The position numbers were made by a program, and so were the translations under genes. 10,000 bases of DNA from Magnetospirillum sp. (GTDB lineage: Bacteria; Pseudomonadota; Alphaproteobacteria; Rhodospirillales; Magnetospirillaceae), in the NCBI GenBank assembly GCA_020217035.1, contig JAIWOG010000230.1, positions 1-10,000 of the forward strand, in the 5' to 3' direction. This document shows, in pieces, positions 1-9,839 of this stretch (position 1 is its first letter; every line of letters begins with the position of its first letter). Below the pieces are notes generated by a model, which had not been told where the DNA came from, did not search any database, and was given only the letters and a program-made list of their open reading frames with translations.

Positions 1-812
1 CCGGCCGAACGCATGGCTTCGATCTTGAAGTCGGCGGTGTCGTTGCCGCCCGAGATCACCGCGCCGGCATGGCCCATGCGGCGGCCCGGAGGAGCGGTAC
101 GGCCGGCGATGAAGCCCACCGTCGGCTTCTTGATCTTCGACGACTTCAACAGCTCGGCGCCCTGCACCTCGGCGTCGCCGCCGATCTCACCGATCATGAT
201 GATCGCTTCGGTTTCCGGATCAGCCAGGAACATTTCCAGGCTGTCCACGAAGTTGGTGCCGTTGATCGGGTCGCCACCGATGCCGATGCAGGTGGTCTGG
301 CCCAGGCCGGCGGCGGTGGTCTGCGCCACGGCTTCATAGGTCAGGGTGCCGGAACGCGACACGATGCCGACCTTGCCGCGCTGGTGAATGTGACCGGGCA
401 TGATGCCGATCTTGCATTCGCCAGGGGTGATGACGCCCGGGCAATTGGGGCCGATCAGGCGGGTCTTGGAGCCCTGGAGGGCGCGCTTGACGGTCAGCAT
501 GTCGGCCACCGGGATACCCTCGGTGATGCAGACGGCCAGCTCGATCTCGGCGTCGATGGCTTCCAGGATGGCGTCGGCGGCGAACGGCGGCGGCACATAA
601 ATCACGCTGGCGTTGGCGCCGGTCTTGGCGACGGCTTCGGCGACGGTGTCGAACACTGGCAGGTCCAGGTGCTTGGTGCCGCCCTTGCCGGGGGTCACGC
701 CGCCGACCATCTTGGTGCCGTAGGCGATGGCCTGTTCCGAGTGGAAGGTGCCCTGGGCGCCGGTGAAGCCCTGACAGATCACCTTGGTGTTGGAATTAAC
801 GAGAACGGCCAT
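1..812 (-). CDS. sucD: Succinyl-CoA synthetase (ADP-forming) alpha subunit, C-terminus cut by window edge
   Basis: Alpha subunit of succinate-CoA ligase, which with SucC interconverts succinyl-CoA and succinate with ATP/GTP formation in the TCA cycle (cytoplasm). 270 complete codons are visible; the family is about 290 residues, so roughly 20 C-terminal residues lie beyond the left edge. Seen: an N-terminal CoA-binding Rossmann region with [15 protein letters not shown] (residues 15-29) and GGVTPGKGG (37-45), GPNCPGVI (121-128), SRSGTLTYE (152-160), and the phosphohistidine loop [13 protein letters not shown], whose His248 matches the active-site histidine (His246 in E. coli). The ATG at 810-812 lies one base after the sucC stop and has an ideal Shine-Dalgarno AAGGAGG at 822-828, inside the sucC 3' end, so translation is probably coupled to sucC. 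Identification is firm. Confidence 0.97.
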   Translation of the reverse strand, partial: MAVLVNSNTKVICQGFTGAQGTFHSEQAIAYGTKMVGGVTPGKGGTKHLDLPVFDTVAEAVAKTGANASVIYVPPPFAADAILEAIDAEIELAVCITEGIPVADMLTVKRALQGSKTRLIGPNCPGVITPGECKIGIMPGHIHQRGKVGIVSRSGTLTYEAVAQTTAAGLGQTTCIGIGGDPINGTNFVDSLEMFLADPETEAIIMIGEIGGDAEVQGAELLKSSKIKKPTVGFIAGRTAPPGRRMGHAGAVISGGNDTADFKIEAMRSA

Positions 813-813
813 G

Positions 814-2010
<1,197 letters not shown>

Positions 2011-2033
2011 TGGTTTTCGCTCCCCTGAAGCGC

Positions 2034-3131
<1,098 letters not shown>

Positions 3132-3140
3132 TCAGAAGCG

Positions 3141-3160
3141 ATATTAGAAGTTTCTGATAT
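3141..3160. repeat. Near-palindrome, operator-like, upstream of mdh
   Basis: Arms ATATTAGAA (3141-3149) and TTCTGATAT (3152-3160) are inverted with one mismatch around a 2-base centre. A second inverted pair, TCAGAA (3132-3137) with TTCTGA (3152-3157), shares its right arm, so alternative pairings are possible. It stands out as an AT-rich patch in a GC-rich window about 150 bases before the mdh start. It resembles a dimeric regulator's operator, but I cannot assign a regulator. Confidence 0.5.
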
Positions 3161-3177
3161 TGCCGATTTTCTCGCGG

Positions 3178-3190
3178 GTTGCGGCGCAAC
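3178..3190. repeat. Perfect 13-bp palindrome upstream of mdh
   Basis: GTTGCG-G-CGCAAC is a perfect inverted repeat of 6-base arms with a single central base. It lies 18 bases to the right of the 3141-3160 near-palindrome, so both may belong to one control region. No T-tract follows on either strand at the distance expected for a terminator, so an operator is the more likely reading. Function is inferred from position only. Confidence 0.45.
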
Positions 3191-3234
3191 AAGTGATGAT
3201 TCGCAGCTAAACCCTTGGACTCCTTCAAGATTGA

Positions 3235-3262
3235 CCTACCCGGGACAGGTTTTGGCCTACCC
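3235..3262. repeat. 7-bp direct repeat just downstream of ftsY
   Basis: CCTACCC occurs at 3235-3241 and 3256-3262, 21 bases apart, which is close to two helical turns. The first copy overlaps a CCCGGG core (3239-3244) flanked by ACCT and AGGT. This is short enough to occur by chance; it is noted because it lies in the ftsY-mdh gap. Confidence 0.35.
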
Positions 3263-3292
3263 ATAGGGGTGGTTGGTGGCGGGTGGGGCGCT

Positions 3293-4372
3293 TCAATCCA
3301 ACCCCACCAGCGAGCGTGCGAAAGCGTTCGGATCGAAGGGACGCAAATCCTCGGCCTTCTCGCCGACGCCGATGGCGTGCACCGGCAGGGCGAACTTTTC
3401 CGCCAAGGCCACCAGCACGCCGCCGCGCGCCGTGCCGTCCAGCTTGGTCAGCACCAGGCCGGAGACGGAAACGATGTCCTTGAACACCTCGACCTGGGAA
3501 TGGGCGTTCTGGCCGACGGTGGCGTCCAGCACCAGCAGCACGTCGTGGGGCGCGGTTTCGTCCTGCTTCTTGATGACGCGCACCACCTTGCGCAGTTCTT
3601 CCATCAGATCGGCCTTGTTCTGCAGCCGTCCGGCGGTGTCAATGAACAGAAGGTCGTCGCCCCGCGCCGCCGCTTCGGCCATGGCGTCGAAGGCCAGGCC
3701 GGCCGCGTCGGCGCCGGTGTCGCGGGCGAAGACCGGACAATTGGTGCGCTCGCCCCACACCTTCAACTGCTCGACGGCGGCGGCGCGGAAGGTATCTCCG
3801 GCGGCCAGCGACACCTGCCTTCCCTGGTCCTTGAACAGCTTCGCCATCTTGCCGATGGTGGTGGTCTTGCCCGAGCCGTTGACGCCGACCACCAGCACCA
3901 CATGGGGCTTGCGGGTGAAATCCGGCTCCAGCGGCTTGGCGACGGGGGCCAGGATCTGCGCCACTTCCTCGGCCAGCACCTGCTTGATCTCGTCGGCGGA
4001 AACGTCCTGGCCGAAACGGGTCTTGGCCAGCCGCTTGGTCACCCGCGCCGCCGTGCCGACGCCCAAATCGGTGGTGATCAGCAGGTCTTCCAGGTCTTCC
4101 AGCGCCTCGTCGTCCAGCTTGCGCTTGGTGAACAAATCACCCAAGCCCTGGGTCAGCTTCGACGACGACTTGGTCAGGCCGGTCTTCAGCCGCGACAACC
4201 AGGATTGCGGCGCCTCGGCGACGATTTCCGCCGGGCGCGGGTCGTCGGCGGTGGCCACGTCCTCCTCGGGTTCGGGCGCGGGGGGCACGGTGACGGCATC
4301 GGCTTCGGATGGCGGGGCCGCATCCTCGGACTTGCCGCCGAACAACCTGCCGAACAATCCCTTGCCGCTCAT
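3293..4372 (-). CDS. ftsY: Signal recognition particle receptor FtsY
   Basis: SRP receptor GTPase that docks ribosome-SRP complexes at the inner membrane for co-translational insertion of membrane proteins. The product has 359 residues. Seen: a short N-terminal GLFGRLFGGK (5-14), likely an amphipathic membrane-targeting stretch; an acidic, Pro/Ala-rich A region (about 15-55); the N domain (about 60-145); then the GTPase G domain with P-loop GVNGSGKTT (163-171), DTFRAAA (193-199), RDTGAD (217-222), DTAGRL (245-250), TKLDGTARGG (309-318) and the closing GVGEKAEDLRPFD (335-347). These are diagnostic for FtsY; the SRP protein Ffh would have a C-terminal Met-rich M domain, absent here. The A domain is short compared with E. 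coli FtsY, as in other alphaproteobacteria. AAGGA at 4380-4384 sets the start; the mtaB stop lies 15 bases upstream, so it is probably the last gene of dapF-mtaB-ftsY. Confidence 0.97.
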   Translation of the reverse strand: MSGKGLFGRLFGGKSEDAAPPSEADAVTVPPAPEPEEDVATADDPRPAEIVAEAPQSWLSRLKTGLTKSSSKLTQGLGDLFTKRKLDDEALEDLEDLLITTDLGVGTAARVTKRLAKTRFGQDVSADEIKQVLAEEVAQILAPVAKPLEPDFTRKPHVVLVVGVNGSGKTTTIGKMAKLFKDQGRQVSLAAGDTFRAAAVEQLKVWGERTNCPVFARDTGADAAGLAFDAMAEAAARGDDLLFIDTAGRLQNKADLMEELRKVVRVIKKQDETAPHDVLLVLDATVGQNAHSQVEVFKDIVSVSGLVLTKLDGTARGGVLVALAEKFALPVHAIGVGEKAEDLRPFDPNAFARSLVGLD

Positions 4373-4387
4373 GCCCTGATCCTTGCC

Positions 4388-5641
4388 TTAAAGTGGTTCG
4401 CCCACCAACACCCCGCCGTCACGACCGACGACGCGAACGTGTGCCATACTGCCTTCGGCCGGGGCACTTGTCACCCGCACCGGCAGGTAATGGGCGCAAA
4501 AGCCCTGGCCGTCCTTTTCCACCAGCACCTGGGCGGCCTTGCCCAGACGCGACTCCAGGAACGCATCCATGGCAAGCTGCCCCTTGGCCCGCAGCCGGGC
4601 GGCGCGATCCTTCACCACGTCGCCGGGCACTTTCGGCATGCGGGCGGCGGACGTGCCGGGGCGCGAGCTGAAGGGAAAGACGTGCAGGTGTGTCAGCCCC
4701 GCTTCGTCCACCAGATCCAGGGACTTCTGGAACATGGCTTCGTCCTCGGTGGGGAAGCCGGCGATGATGTCGGCACCCAAGGCCACGTCACCGCGCAGGT
4801 CACGCAGCGTTTTCGCCAGGGTGATGACGTCGTCGCGCAGATGGCGCCGCTTCATGCGTTTCAGCACCATGTCGTCGCCGGCCTGGGCCGACAGGTGGAA
4901 ATGCGGCATCAGCCGTTCTTCCTCGGCCACCAAGCGCAACAAATCGTCGTCCACCTCCACCGGGTCCAGGGACGACAAGCGCAGGCGGGGAAGCTCGGGG
5001 ACCTGCGCCAACAGGCGGCGCGCCATCTGGCCAAGACTGGGCTGCCCCGGCAGATCGCCGCCATAGGCGGTGATGTCGACGCCGGTGAACACCACTTCGG
5101 AAAAGCCCTGGGCCACCAGGGCACGGACCTGATCGACGATGCGGCCCATGGGCACCGATCGGTTGTTGCCGCGGCCAAAGGGAATGATGCAGAAGGTGCA
5201 GCGATGGTCGCAGCCGGTCTGCACCTCGACGAAGGCCCTGGCCCTTCCTTCGAAGCCGGACACCAGATGTTCGGCGGTTTCGCGCACCACCATGATGTCG
5301 GACACCACGATGCGGTCCTGGGGCGGGGTGGTGAAGATGGTGGGCTGCATCTTCTCGGCATTGCCCAGCACCTGATCCACTTCCGGCATGGCGGCGAACT
5401 TGTCGGGGCTGACTTGCGCGGCGCAGCCGGTGACCACGATCCGCGCGTTGGGATGGTCGCGCCTGAGCTTGCGGATGGTTTGGCGGGCCTGACGCTCGGC
5501 TTCCGAGGTCACCGCGCAGGTGTTGACGATCACCGTCTCGACGCCCGATTCCACGGCTTGCGCGTGTTCGCGCATCACCTCGGATTCATAGGCGTTGAGC
5601 CGACAGCCGAAAGTGACGATCTTGGTTTTGTCGTCGCTCAT
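4388..5641 (-). CDS. mtaB: tRNA (N6-threonylcarbamoyladenosine(37)-C2)-methylthiotransferase
   Basis: Radical-SAM enzyme of the MiaB/MtaB/RimO family, expected to turn t6A37 into ms2t6A37 in ANN-decoding tRNAs. The product has 417 residues. Seen: an N-terminal methylthiotransferase domain with three cluster cysteines Cys13 (TFGCRLNAYES), Cys42 (NTCAVTSEAERQARQ) and Cys73 (TGCAAQ); the radical-SAM motif CxxxCxxC at Cys144, Cys148, Cys151 (GCDHRCTFCIIPFGRG); a TIM-barrel core to about 300 with HFHLSAQAGDD and ADIIAGFPTE; and a C-terminal TRAM-like segment (about 365-417). FGCRLNAYES and FGRGNNRS favour MtaB over MiaB or RimO; the exact substrate is inferred. The ATG (5639-5641) overlaps the dapF TGA as ATGA, implying translational coupling. 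The frame is open upstream to 5854, but that part lies opposite the dapF reading and lacks homologue character. Confidence 0.92.
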   Translation of the reverse strand: MSDDKTKIVTFGCRLNAYESEVMREHAQAVESGVETVIVNTCAVTSEAERQARQTIRKLRRDHPNARIVVTGCAAQVSPDKFAAMPEVDQVLGNAEKMQPTIFTTPPQDRIVVSDIMVVRETAEHLVSGFEGRARAFVEVQTGCDHRCTFCIIPFGRGNNRSVPMGRIVDQVRALVAQGFSEVVFTGVDITAYGGDLPGQPSLGQMARRLLAQVPELPRLRLSSLDPVEVDDDLLRLVAEEERLMPHFHLSAQAGDDMVLKRMKRRHLRDDVITLAKTLRDLRGDVALGADIIAGFPTEDEAMFQKSLDLVDEAGLTHLHVFPFSSRPGTSAARMPKVPGDVVKDRAARLRAKGQLAMDAFLESRLGKAAQVLVEKDGQGFCAHYLPVRVTSAPAEGSMAHVRVVGRDGGVLVGEPL

Positions 5642-6480
5642 TCCCACAAGCTGGAATCCAGCCGCCCTTCCGCCACCAGCGCCACCGGGCCGGTCATCAG
5701 CACGTGGTCGTCGGGCAGCCATTCGATGGACAACGTGCCACCATCCAGGATCACATCGGCCTTGCGGCCGGTCAGACCGCGCCGGGCGGCGGCCACCAGG
5801 GTGGCGCAGGCGCCGGTGCCGCAGGCGCTGGTGATGCCGGTGCCGCGTTCCCACACCCGCATGCGGATGCGGTCATGCGACAACACTTGGGCCGCTTCGA
5901 TGTTGGCGCGTTCGGGGAAGAAGTCGTGGTGTTCGAGAACCGGCCCCAGGGCGGCCAGGTCGATCTTGGCCACGTCGTCGACGAAGAACACCGCGTGCGG
6001 GTTGCCCATGCTGACCCCCACCGGGTTCTGCAACGCGCCGATGCCGATGCCCATGTTCAAGGTGTCCACAGCCTTGGCCACCGGAATCTCGCGCCAGTCC
6101 AGCCGCGCCGGCCCCATGTCCACCGCCACCAGCTTGTCCCCGCGGCGTTCGGCGTCCAGCAGCCCGGCCCGGGTCTCGATGACCACCCGGTCGCCGCCGC
6201 CCTGTTCCATCAACAGCCAAGCGACGCAACGGGTGGCGTTGCCGCAGGCCGAGGTCTGCGATCCGTCGGCGTTCCACAGGCTCATCCAGGCGTCCGACAA
6301 CTTGGAGCGAGCCGGTTCGATCACCACCAACTGGTCGCAGCCGATGCCGGTGCGACGGTCGGCGATGGCCCGGGTCATGGCCGGGGTCAACACCAGCGGG
6401 TGGGCGCGGGCGTCCAGGACGACGAAGTCGTTGCCCAGGCCGTGCATCTTGCGAAACGGAAGTGCGGTTTGGTCGGTCAT
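5638..6480 (-). CDS. dapF: Diaminopimelate epimerase
   Basis: Epimerises LL- to meso-diaminopimelate, the last step before lysine and a peptidoglycan cross-link precursor (cytoplasm). The product has 280 residues, the usual length. Seen: KMHGLGNDFVV (11-21), GIGCDQL (45-51), NADGSQTSACGNATRC (70-85) with catalytic Cys79, SMGNPHAVFF (157-166), the segment around ERAN (190-193), ERGTGITSACGTGACA (211-226) with the second catalytic Cys220, and the late Asp-Gly-Gly (246-248). Both cysteines of the proton-shuttling pair are present. The ATG at 6478-6480 has no usable Shine-Dalgarno, and a possible -10 (TATAAC) ends only six bases before it; Met12 is a weaker alternative start. The stop overlaps the mtaB start. 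First gene of dapF-mtaB-ftsY; the gap to the upstream chemoreceptor is 45 bases. Confidence 0.97.
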   Translation of the reverse strand: MTDQTALPFRKMHGLGNDFVVLDARAHPLVLTPAMTRAIADRRTGIGCDQLVVIEPARSKLSDAWMSLWNADGSQTSACGNATRCVAWLLMEQGGGDRVVIETRAGLLDAERRGDKLVAVDMGPARLDWREIPVAKAVDTLNMGIGIGALQNPVGVSMGNPHAVFFVDDVAKIDLAALGPVLEHHDFFPERANIEAAQVLSHDRIRMRVWERGTGITSACGTGACATLVAAARRGLTGRKADVILDGGTLSIEWLPDDHVLMTGPVALVAEGRLDSSLWE

Positions 6481-6486
6481 GCCCCG

Positions 6487-6516
6487 GTTATATGGGGGGC
6501 GTGGCCGCCAAGTCCA
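6487..6516 (-). promoter_or_regulatory. Possible promoter of dapF-mtaB-ftsY, leaderless spacing
   Basis: On the minus strand a -35-like TGGACT (6511-6516) is separated by 18 bases from TATAAC (6487-6492), which matches the sigma70 -10 consensus at five of six positions; the -35 matches at four of six. The -10 ends six bases before the dapF ATG, so transcription would begin at about the ATG itself, giving a leaderless messenger. The lack of a good ribosome site before dapF agrees with this. Promoters cannot be confirmed by eye in GC-rich DNA. Confidence 0.35.
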
Positions 6517-6525
6517 GTGGCTCGG

Positions 6526-9021
6526 TCACGCCCGCACCTCGGCCAGGAACTTCCGCACCTCGCTGCGCAGCAACTCGGTATGCCCGCCCAGGGTCTCGGC
6601 GGCGCCGGAAACCACCCTTGCCGCCTGTTCGGCCCGCTGGGTGGCGTGCAGCACCTCGCCGATATTGGCGCTGACCTGGTCGGTGGAAGCCGAGGTCTCG
6701 GCGACGTTGCGGCTGATTTCGGCGGTGGCGGCTTCCTGTTCCTCGACCGCCGCGGCGACGGCGGCCGAAATCTCGTTGATGCCGGCGATGGATTCGGTGA
6801 TGCCTTGGATGGCGGCCACCGACGCCCGGGTGGCGTTCTGGATGGCGCCCACCTGGTCGATGATTTCCTGGGTGGCCTTGGCGGTTTGGGTGGCCAGCGA
6901 CTTCACCTCGTTGGCGACCACGGCGAATCCCTTGCCGGCGTCGCCGGCGCGGGCCGCCTCGATGGTGGCGTTCAACGCCAGCAGATTGGTCTGGCTGGCG
7001 ATTTCCTGGATCAGCTTGACCACCTCGCCGATGCGCTCGGCCGAACTGCGCAAGCCGTCCACCTGATGGTTGGTGGACCGTGCCTGCTCCACCGCCTCGC
7101 GGGTGGCGGTGGCCTGGCCTTGGACCTGGCGGGCGATCTCGCGGATGGACGAGGCCAGTTCCTCGGTGGCGGCGGCGGTGGACTGCACACGGGCCGAGGT
7201 GTCGGTGGCGGCATGGGCGACGTCGTCGCTGCGCGACGCGGTCTCGGCGGCCACCTCGGTCATGGTGCCGGCCGACACCATCAGCGACTGGGCGCTTTCC
7301 CCCACTTCCTCGACGAAGCGGGCCATCCGTTCGTCGAATTCCGAGACCGCCTTCTCCTTGCGCATCATGGTCTCGATCCGGGTCTGGCTGTCGACGCTGG
7401 AAGTGGCGCTCAACAATTCGGCGCCGATCAGCCGTTCCTTGAAGAACTGGATGGCGCGGGCCAGTTCGCCCAGTTCGTCGCGCAATTGCTGTCCCGGAAT
7501 CTCGACCGTGCGGTCGCCATCGGCCAAGCGCTTGGTGGCGTTGCGGGCCGCCAGCAGCGGCGGCACCACGCCGGCGACGATGACCAGCGCCAACAGGCCG
7601 GACAGCGTCACCACGCCGACCAACAGGCCGGTCTGGATCCAGGTCGAGGAAACCAGCTGGTCCAACTCGGTCTGGGCCAGGGTCCGCAACTCGTCGGCGA
7701 CCACGTCCTCGACCTTCTTCATCAGATCGATGCGTCGGGTGGTGGTCTTGAACCAATCCGGGGCCTTGATGTCGTTCAGAGTTCCGGTGAACGGCGAATC
7801 CATGGCCACCGACCGCCAATCGGCGACGATCTTTTCCGATTCGTCCTGGCGGGCGGCTTCCAACGCCTGCAACGGCGCGGCGCCGGCGATCTTGCGGAAG
7901 GTGTGGAAAAAGGCGTTCTGCTCGGCCATCAGTTCGACCAGACGGCGATGCAGTTGCGGCGTGAACTTGCCGGCGGCGAAGCCGGCGGAGCCGGTGGCGC
8001 GTTCCTGGCCGGCCCGTTCCTTGGCGTTGATCACCGCGTTGTAGGCGGTCATCACCCGGGTGACCGCCACGTCATCGGCCAGCCGCCCCATGCCTTCCAC
8101 CACCCCGATCTGGTTGGCGATGGCCTGGGTGTAATAGCCGATGGCCTTGGGCACCGCCAAGGATTGCTCGTCCACGCCCTTGCGGATGGCGGGCAATTGT
8201 TCCAATTCGGCCACCGCCTTGCCGACCCGGTCGGCGTCCTCGGCCGGCAGGGCGGCGGCGACAACGGCGGCAGCTTGGCGGAAGGCCGCCAGGCGGGTAT
8301 CGGTATCCTGGCGCTGCGCCGCCAGTTCCTTGCCGAACTGGGTTCCCTTGCTGCCCAGGAACAGGGCGGACGAGCCGCGTTCCTTTTGCATCTCGTGGAC
8401 CAGAGCGCTGCCGACGGTGCTGAACTCGGCCAGCTTGACGATGGCGCGCTGCCGTTCGATGCGGCCGAAGGCGCCGATCAGGTCGCCGGCAACCAAGGCG
8501 ACGATCACCGCCAGCGGCACCGCCGTCAGCAACACCACGCGCGTCTTCAGGGACAACACGTCCATCCGCGCCGACAGACGGGTCAACAGGTTGCGCGGCG
8601 TCGCCGTGCGCAGATCGGCCACGCCCTTTTCAAGGAAAAAATCCCTGAGTTTCAGGTCGTTGCCGACCACATGGTTGATGAACCACGCCTTCAGGAATTC
8701 CTGCACCGCGTGGGCGGCGGCTTCGTCGTCCTCGGCGGCCAGGGCTTGCAGTTCGCGCAGACGCCCCAAGGTGGTGGAATGTTGCTGGGCGTGGTCATCG
8801 GCCTCGGGATAGCCGCATTGGCGCAGCAGGGCCTCTTCACGGGTGAAATGCTCGGCCACATGGGTGCCCAGGCGGTCAAGCACCGAGACCACGACGGCGC
8901 CGCCACGCTTTTCGTCGATGGCTTTCCCCAGATCGTTGATCAGGTCAACCAGGGCATGGTGGTCGGCGTCCAGCGACGACACACCGACGCTGAGCTCGTC
9001 ACTCCAGCGCAACACCGCCAT
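6526..9021 (-). CDS. Methyl-accepting chemotaxis protein with N-terminal bacteriohemerythrin and periplasmic NIT domain
   Basis: Transmembrane chemoreceptor of 831 residues. Order: (1) bacteriohemerythrin domain, about 1-135, with all seven expected diiron ligands at family spacing: His22, His58, Glu62, His77, His81, His117, Asp122; (2) TM1, about 162-185, preceded by Lys/Arg; (3) periplasmic NIT (nitrate/nitrite-sensing type) domain, about 195-455, with the hallmark [16 protein letters not shown] (209-224); (4) TM2, about 464-487; (5) HAMP, about 488-540; (6) cytoplasmic signalling helices, about 560-825, with the CheA/CheW-contacting hairpin tip [17 protein letters not shown] (677-693) and [13 protein letters not shown] (698-710). 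No C-terminal CheR/CheB-tethering pentapeptide is seen. Charge distribution puts hemerythrin and signalling parts in the cytoplasm and NIT in the periplasm. The start is set by AGGAGGG at 9026-9032. Hemerythrin domains bind O2 and NIT domains bind nitrate/nitrite in characterised members; the dual ligand here is inferred. No che genes adjoin it, so it is probably an orphan receptor. Confidence 0.93.
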   Translation of the reverse strand: MAVLRWSDELSVGVSSLDADHHALVDLINDLGKAIDEKRGGAVVVSVLDRLGTHVAEHFTREEALLRQCGYPEADDHAQQHSTTLGRLRELQALAAEDDEAAAHAVQEFLKAWFINHVVGNDLKLRDFFLEKGVADLRTATPRNLLTRLSARMDVLSLKTRVVLLTAVPLAVIVALVAGDLIGAFGRIERQRAIVKLAEFSTVGSALVHEMQKERGSSALFLGSKGTQFGKELAAQRQDTDTRLAAFRQAAAVVAAALPAEDADRVGKAVAELEQLPAIRKGVDEQSLAVPKAIGYYTQAIANQIGVVEGMGRLADDVAVTRVMTAYNAVINAKERAGQERATGSAGFAAGKFTPQLHRRLVELMAEQNAFFHTFRKIAGAAPLQALEAARQDESEKIVADWRSVAMDSPFTGTLNDIKAPDWFKTTTRRIDLMKKVEDVVADELRTLAQTELDQLVSSTWIQTGLLVGVVTLSGLLALVIVAGVVPPLLAARNATKRLADGDRTVEIPGQQLRDELGELARAIQFFKERLIGAELLSATSSVDSQTRIETMMRKEKAVSEFDERMARFVEEVGESAQSLMVSAGTMTEVAAETASRSDDVAHAATDTSARVQSTAAATEELASSIREIARQVQGQATATREAVEQARSTNHQVDGLRSSAERIGEVVKLIQEIASQTNLLALNATIEAARAGDAGKGFAVVANEVKSLATQTAKATQEIIDQVGAIQNATRASVAAIQGITESIAGINEISAAVAAAVEEQEAATAEISRNVAETSASTDQVSANIGEVLHATQRAEQAARVVSGAAETLGGHTELLRSEVRKFLAEVRA

Positions 9022-9126
9022 GGAACCCTCCTGCTTATCGTCCTTCGCCCCCCGGAGGGAGTTACACTTTCAGGAAAATAGCAGAAACGAACAGGGATAC
9101 AGTATGCACTTTAGACTTAGACGGGC
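9022..9126. promoter_or_regulatory. Gap upstream of the chemoreceptor; possible promoter region
   Basis: This 105-base gap lies between the stop of the coiled-coil gene and the chemoreceptor start. It holds the receptor's Shine-Dalgarno AGGAGGG (9026-9032), a G/C-run (about 9047-9058), an AT-richer stretch (about 9060-9126), a small palindrome ATAC-A-GTAT (9097-9105) and a tandem hexamer TTAGACTTAGAC (9111-9122). I find no convincing sigma70 or flagellar sigma28 promoter pair and no T-tailed terminator hairpin. Confidence 0.4.
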
Positions 9127-9804
9127 CTAAAATAGGACGTATTGCCCAACACCTTTGGCGGAGCCGCCCCCCGCCTTCCCCTTTTTCCGGTCGGGGACCA
9201 CCATTTCGGCAATGTTTGGCCGCGCCAGCGGGGGGACATGGACCGGCACAGTCATCACGTGCGCCTGGGCCTGGGCTTGGGCGGTGGCCAAATCCACCTT
9301 CAGCGCATGGTTGGCGTGGCTCAGGCGCCGGTTCTCGGCCTCCAACCGCATGCGGCGACTTTCCGCCTCGGACAGACGCAGGGCCAGTTGGCCGGCTTCC
9401 GCCAGGGCTTGGCGGAATTGCTCTTGCAGACTCTCCTGATGATGATGGACGCGCTGCGCCTCGGCGCGGGCTTGGTCCAGTTCGGCCCGCAGGCGGATCA
9501 ACTCGGCGGCGTCGCGGGCGGCGTCGGCCAGATTGGGCGCCGAAGCGGCCGAAGCGGGCCGACCTTGGCGCAACTTTTCGTTCTCGGCCCGCAGATGACG
9601 CACCTCGTTGCGAAGATCGAAGACCGCGTCCTTCAGTGCTTCGTCGCCCCCTTCGCCAAGACGGGCGGCCAGGGCGACGAAATCCATCCCATGGCCGTCC
9701 AAAAGGCGGCGGGCGGTGCGCAGGGCATGCACCGCCTCGGCTTCGTTGTCCGAAGCGGCCAGGGCCAGCACCTTGGCCAGCTTTTGCGCATCCATGGGCG
9801 ACAT
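9127..9804 (-). CDS. Uncharacterised coiled-coil protein with DUF2786-like N-terminus
   Basis: I do not recognise a named gene. From the ATG at 9802-9804 the product has 225 residues. Residues about 4-45 (LAKVLALAASDNEAEAVHAL, then RTARRLLDGHGM) resemble the short DUF2786 helical domain, in which a helix with ...LLALA.S.NE.EA... is typical; this is a by-eye match. Residues about 60-80 and 95-182 form long amphipathic helices rich in Leu, Ala, Glu, Arg and Gln (for example LRNEVRHLRAENEKLRQ), predicted coiled coil; the tail (about 184-225) is Pro- then Lys/Gly-rich and ends QYVLF. No signal peptide or membrane segment. The start is uncertain: ATG at 9793-9795 (222 residues) is almost as good, no strong ribosome site is visible, and an upstream ATG at 9921 would overlap the preceding gene by 62 bases. 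Probably a cytoplasmic structural or nucleic-acid-associated protein; no function is claimed. Confidence 0.7.
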   Translation of the reverse strand: MSPMDAQKLAKVLALAASDNEAEAVHALRTARRLLDGHGMDFVALAARLGEGGDEALKDAVFDLRNEVRHLRAENEKLRQGRPASAASAPNLADAARDAAELIRLRAELDQARAEAQRVHHHQESLQEQFRQALAEAGQLALRLSEAESRRMRLEAENRRLSHANHALKVDLATAQAQAQAHVMTVPVHVPPLARPNIAEMVVPDRKKGKAGGGSAKGVGQYVLF

Positions 9805-9839
9805 CTCGGGGACCAGAGCAGTAAGAGCCACCAAATACT

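Noticed and set aside
3255..3292. Possible rho-independent terminator after ftsY (ACCC-ATAG-GGGT, about 3259-3270)
   Set aside because: The stem is only four base pairs and no T-tract follows in the direction of ftsY transcription.
5642..5854. Extension of mtaB upstream to 5854
   Set aside because: The added 71 residues are Arg/Gly/His-rich out-of-frame reading of dapF; the family starts near MSDDKTKIVTFGCRLN and the ATGA overlap is typical.
6497..6525. Hairpin GCCA-N7-TGGC after the chemoreceptor stop
   Set aside because: Short 4-base arms and no T-tract; too weak to call as a terminator.
9035..9042. Flagellar sigma28-like -10 (GACGATAA, minus) before the chemoreceptor
   Set aside because: It matches GCCGATAA at seven of eight positions, but there is no TAAA at the proper distance upstream, and the transcript would begin within the ribosome site.
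3215..9081. Very long plus-strand open frames (3215-7066 and 5704-9081) that overlap each other and most of the window
   Set aside because: They run antisense to well-identified conserved genes, their translations are biased to His, Gln, Gly, Asp and Ala without any family motif, and they arise from the codon bias of a GC-rich minus strand. They are shadows.
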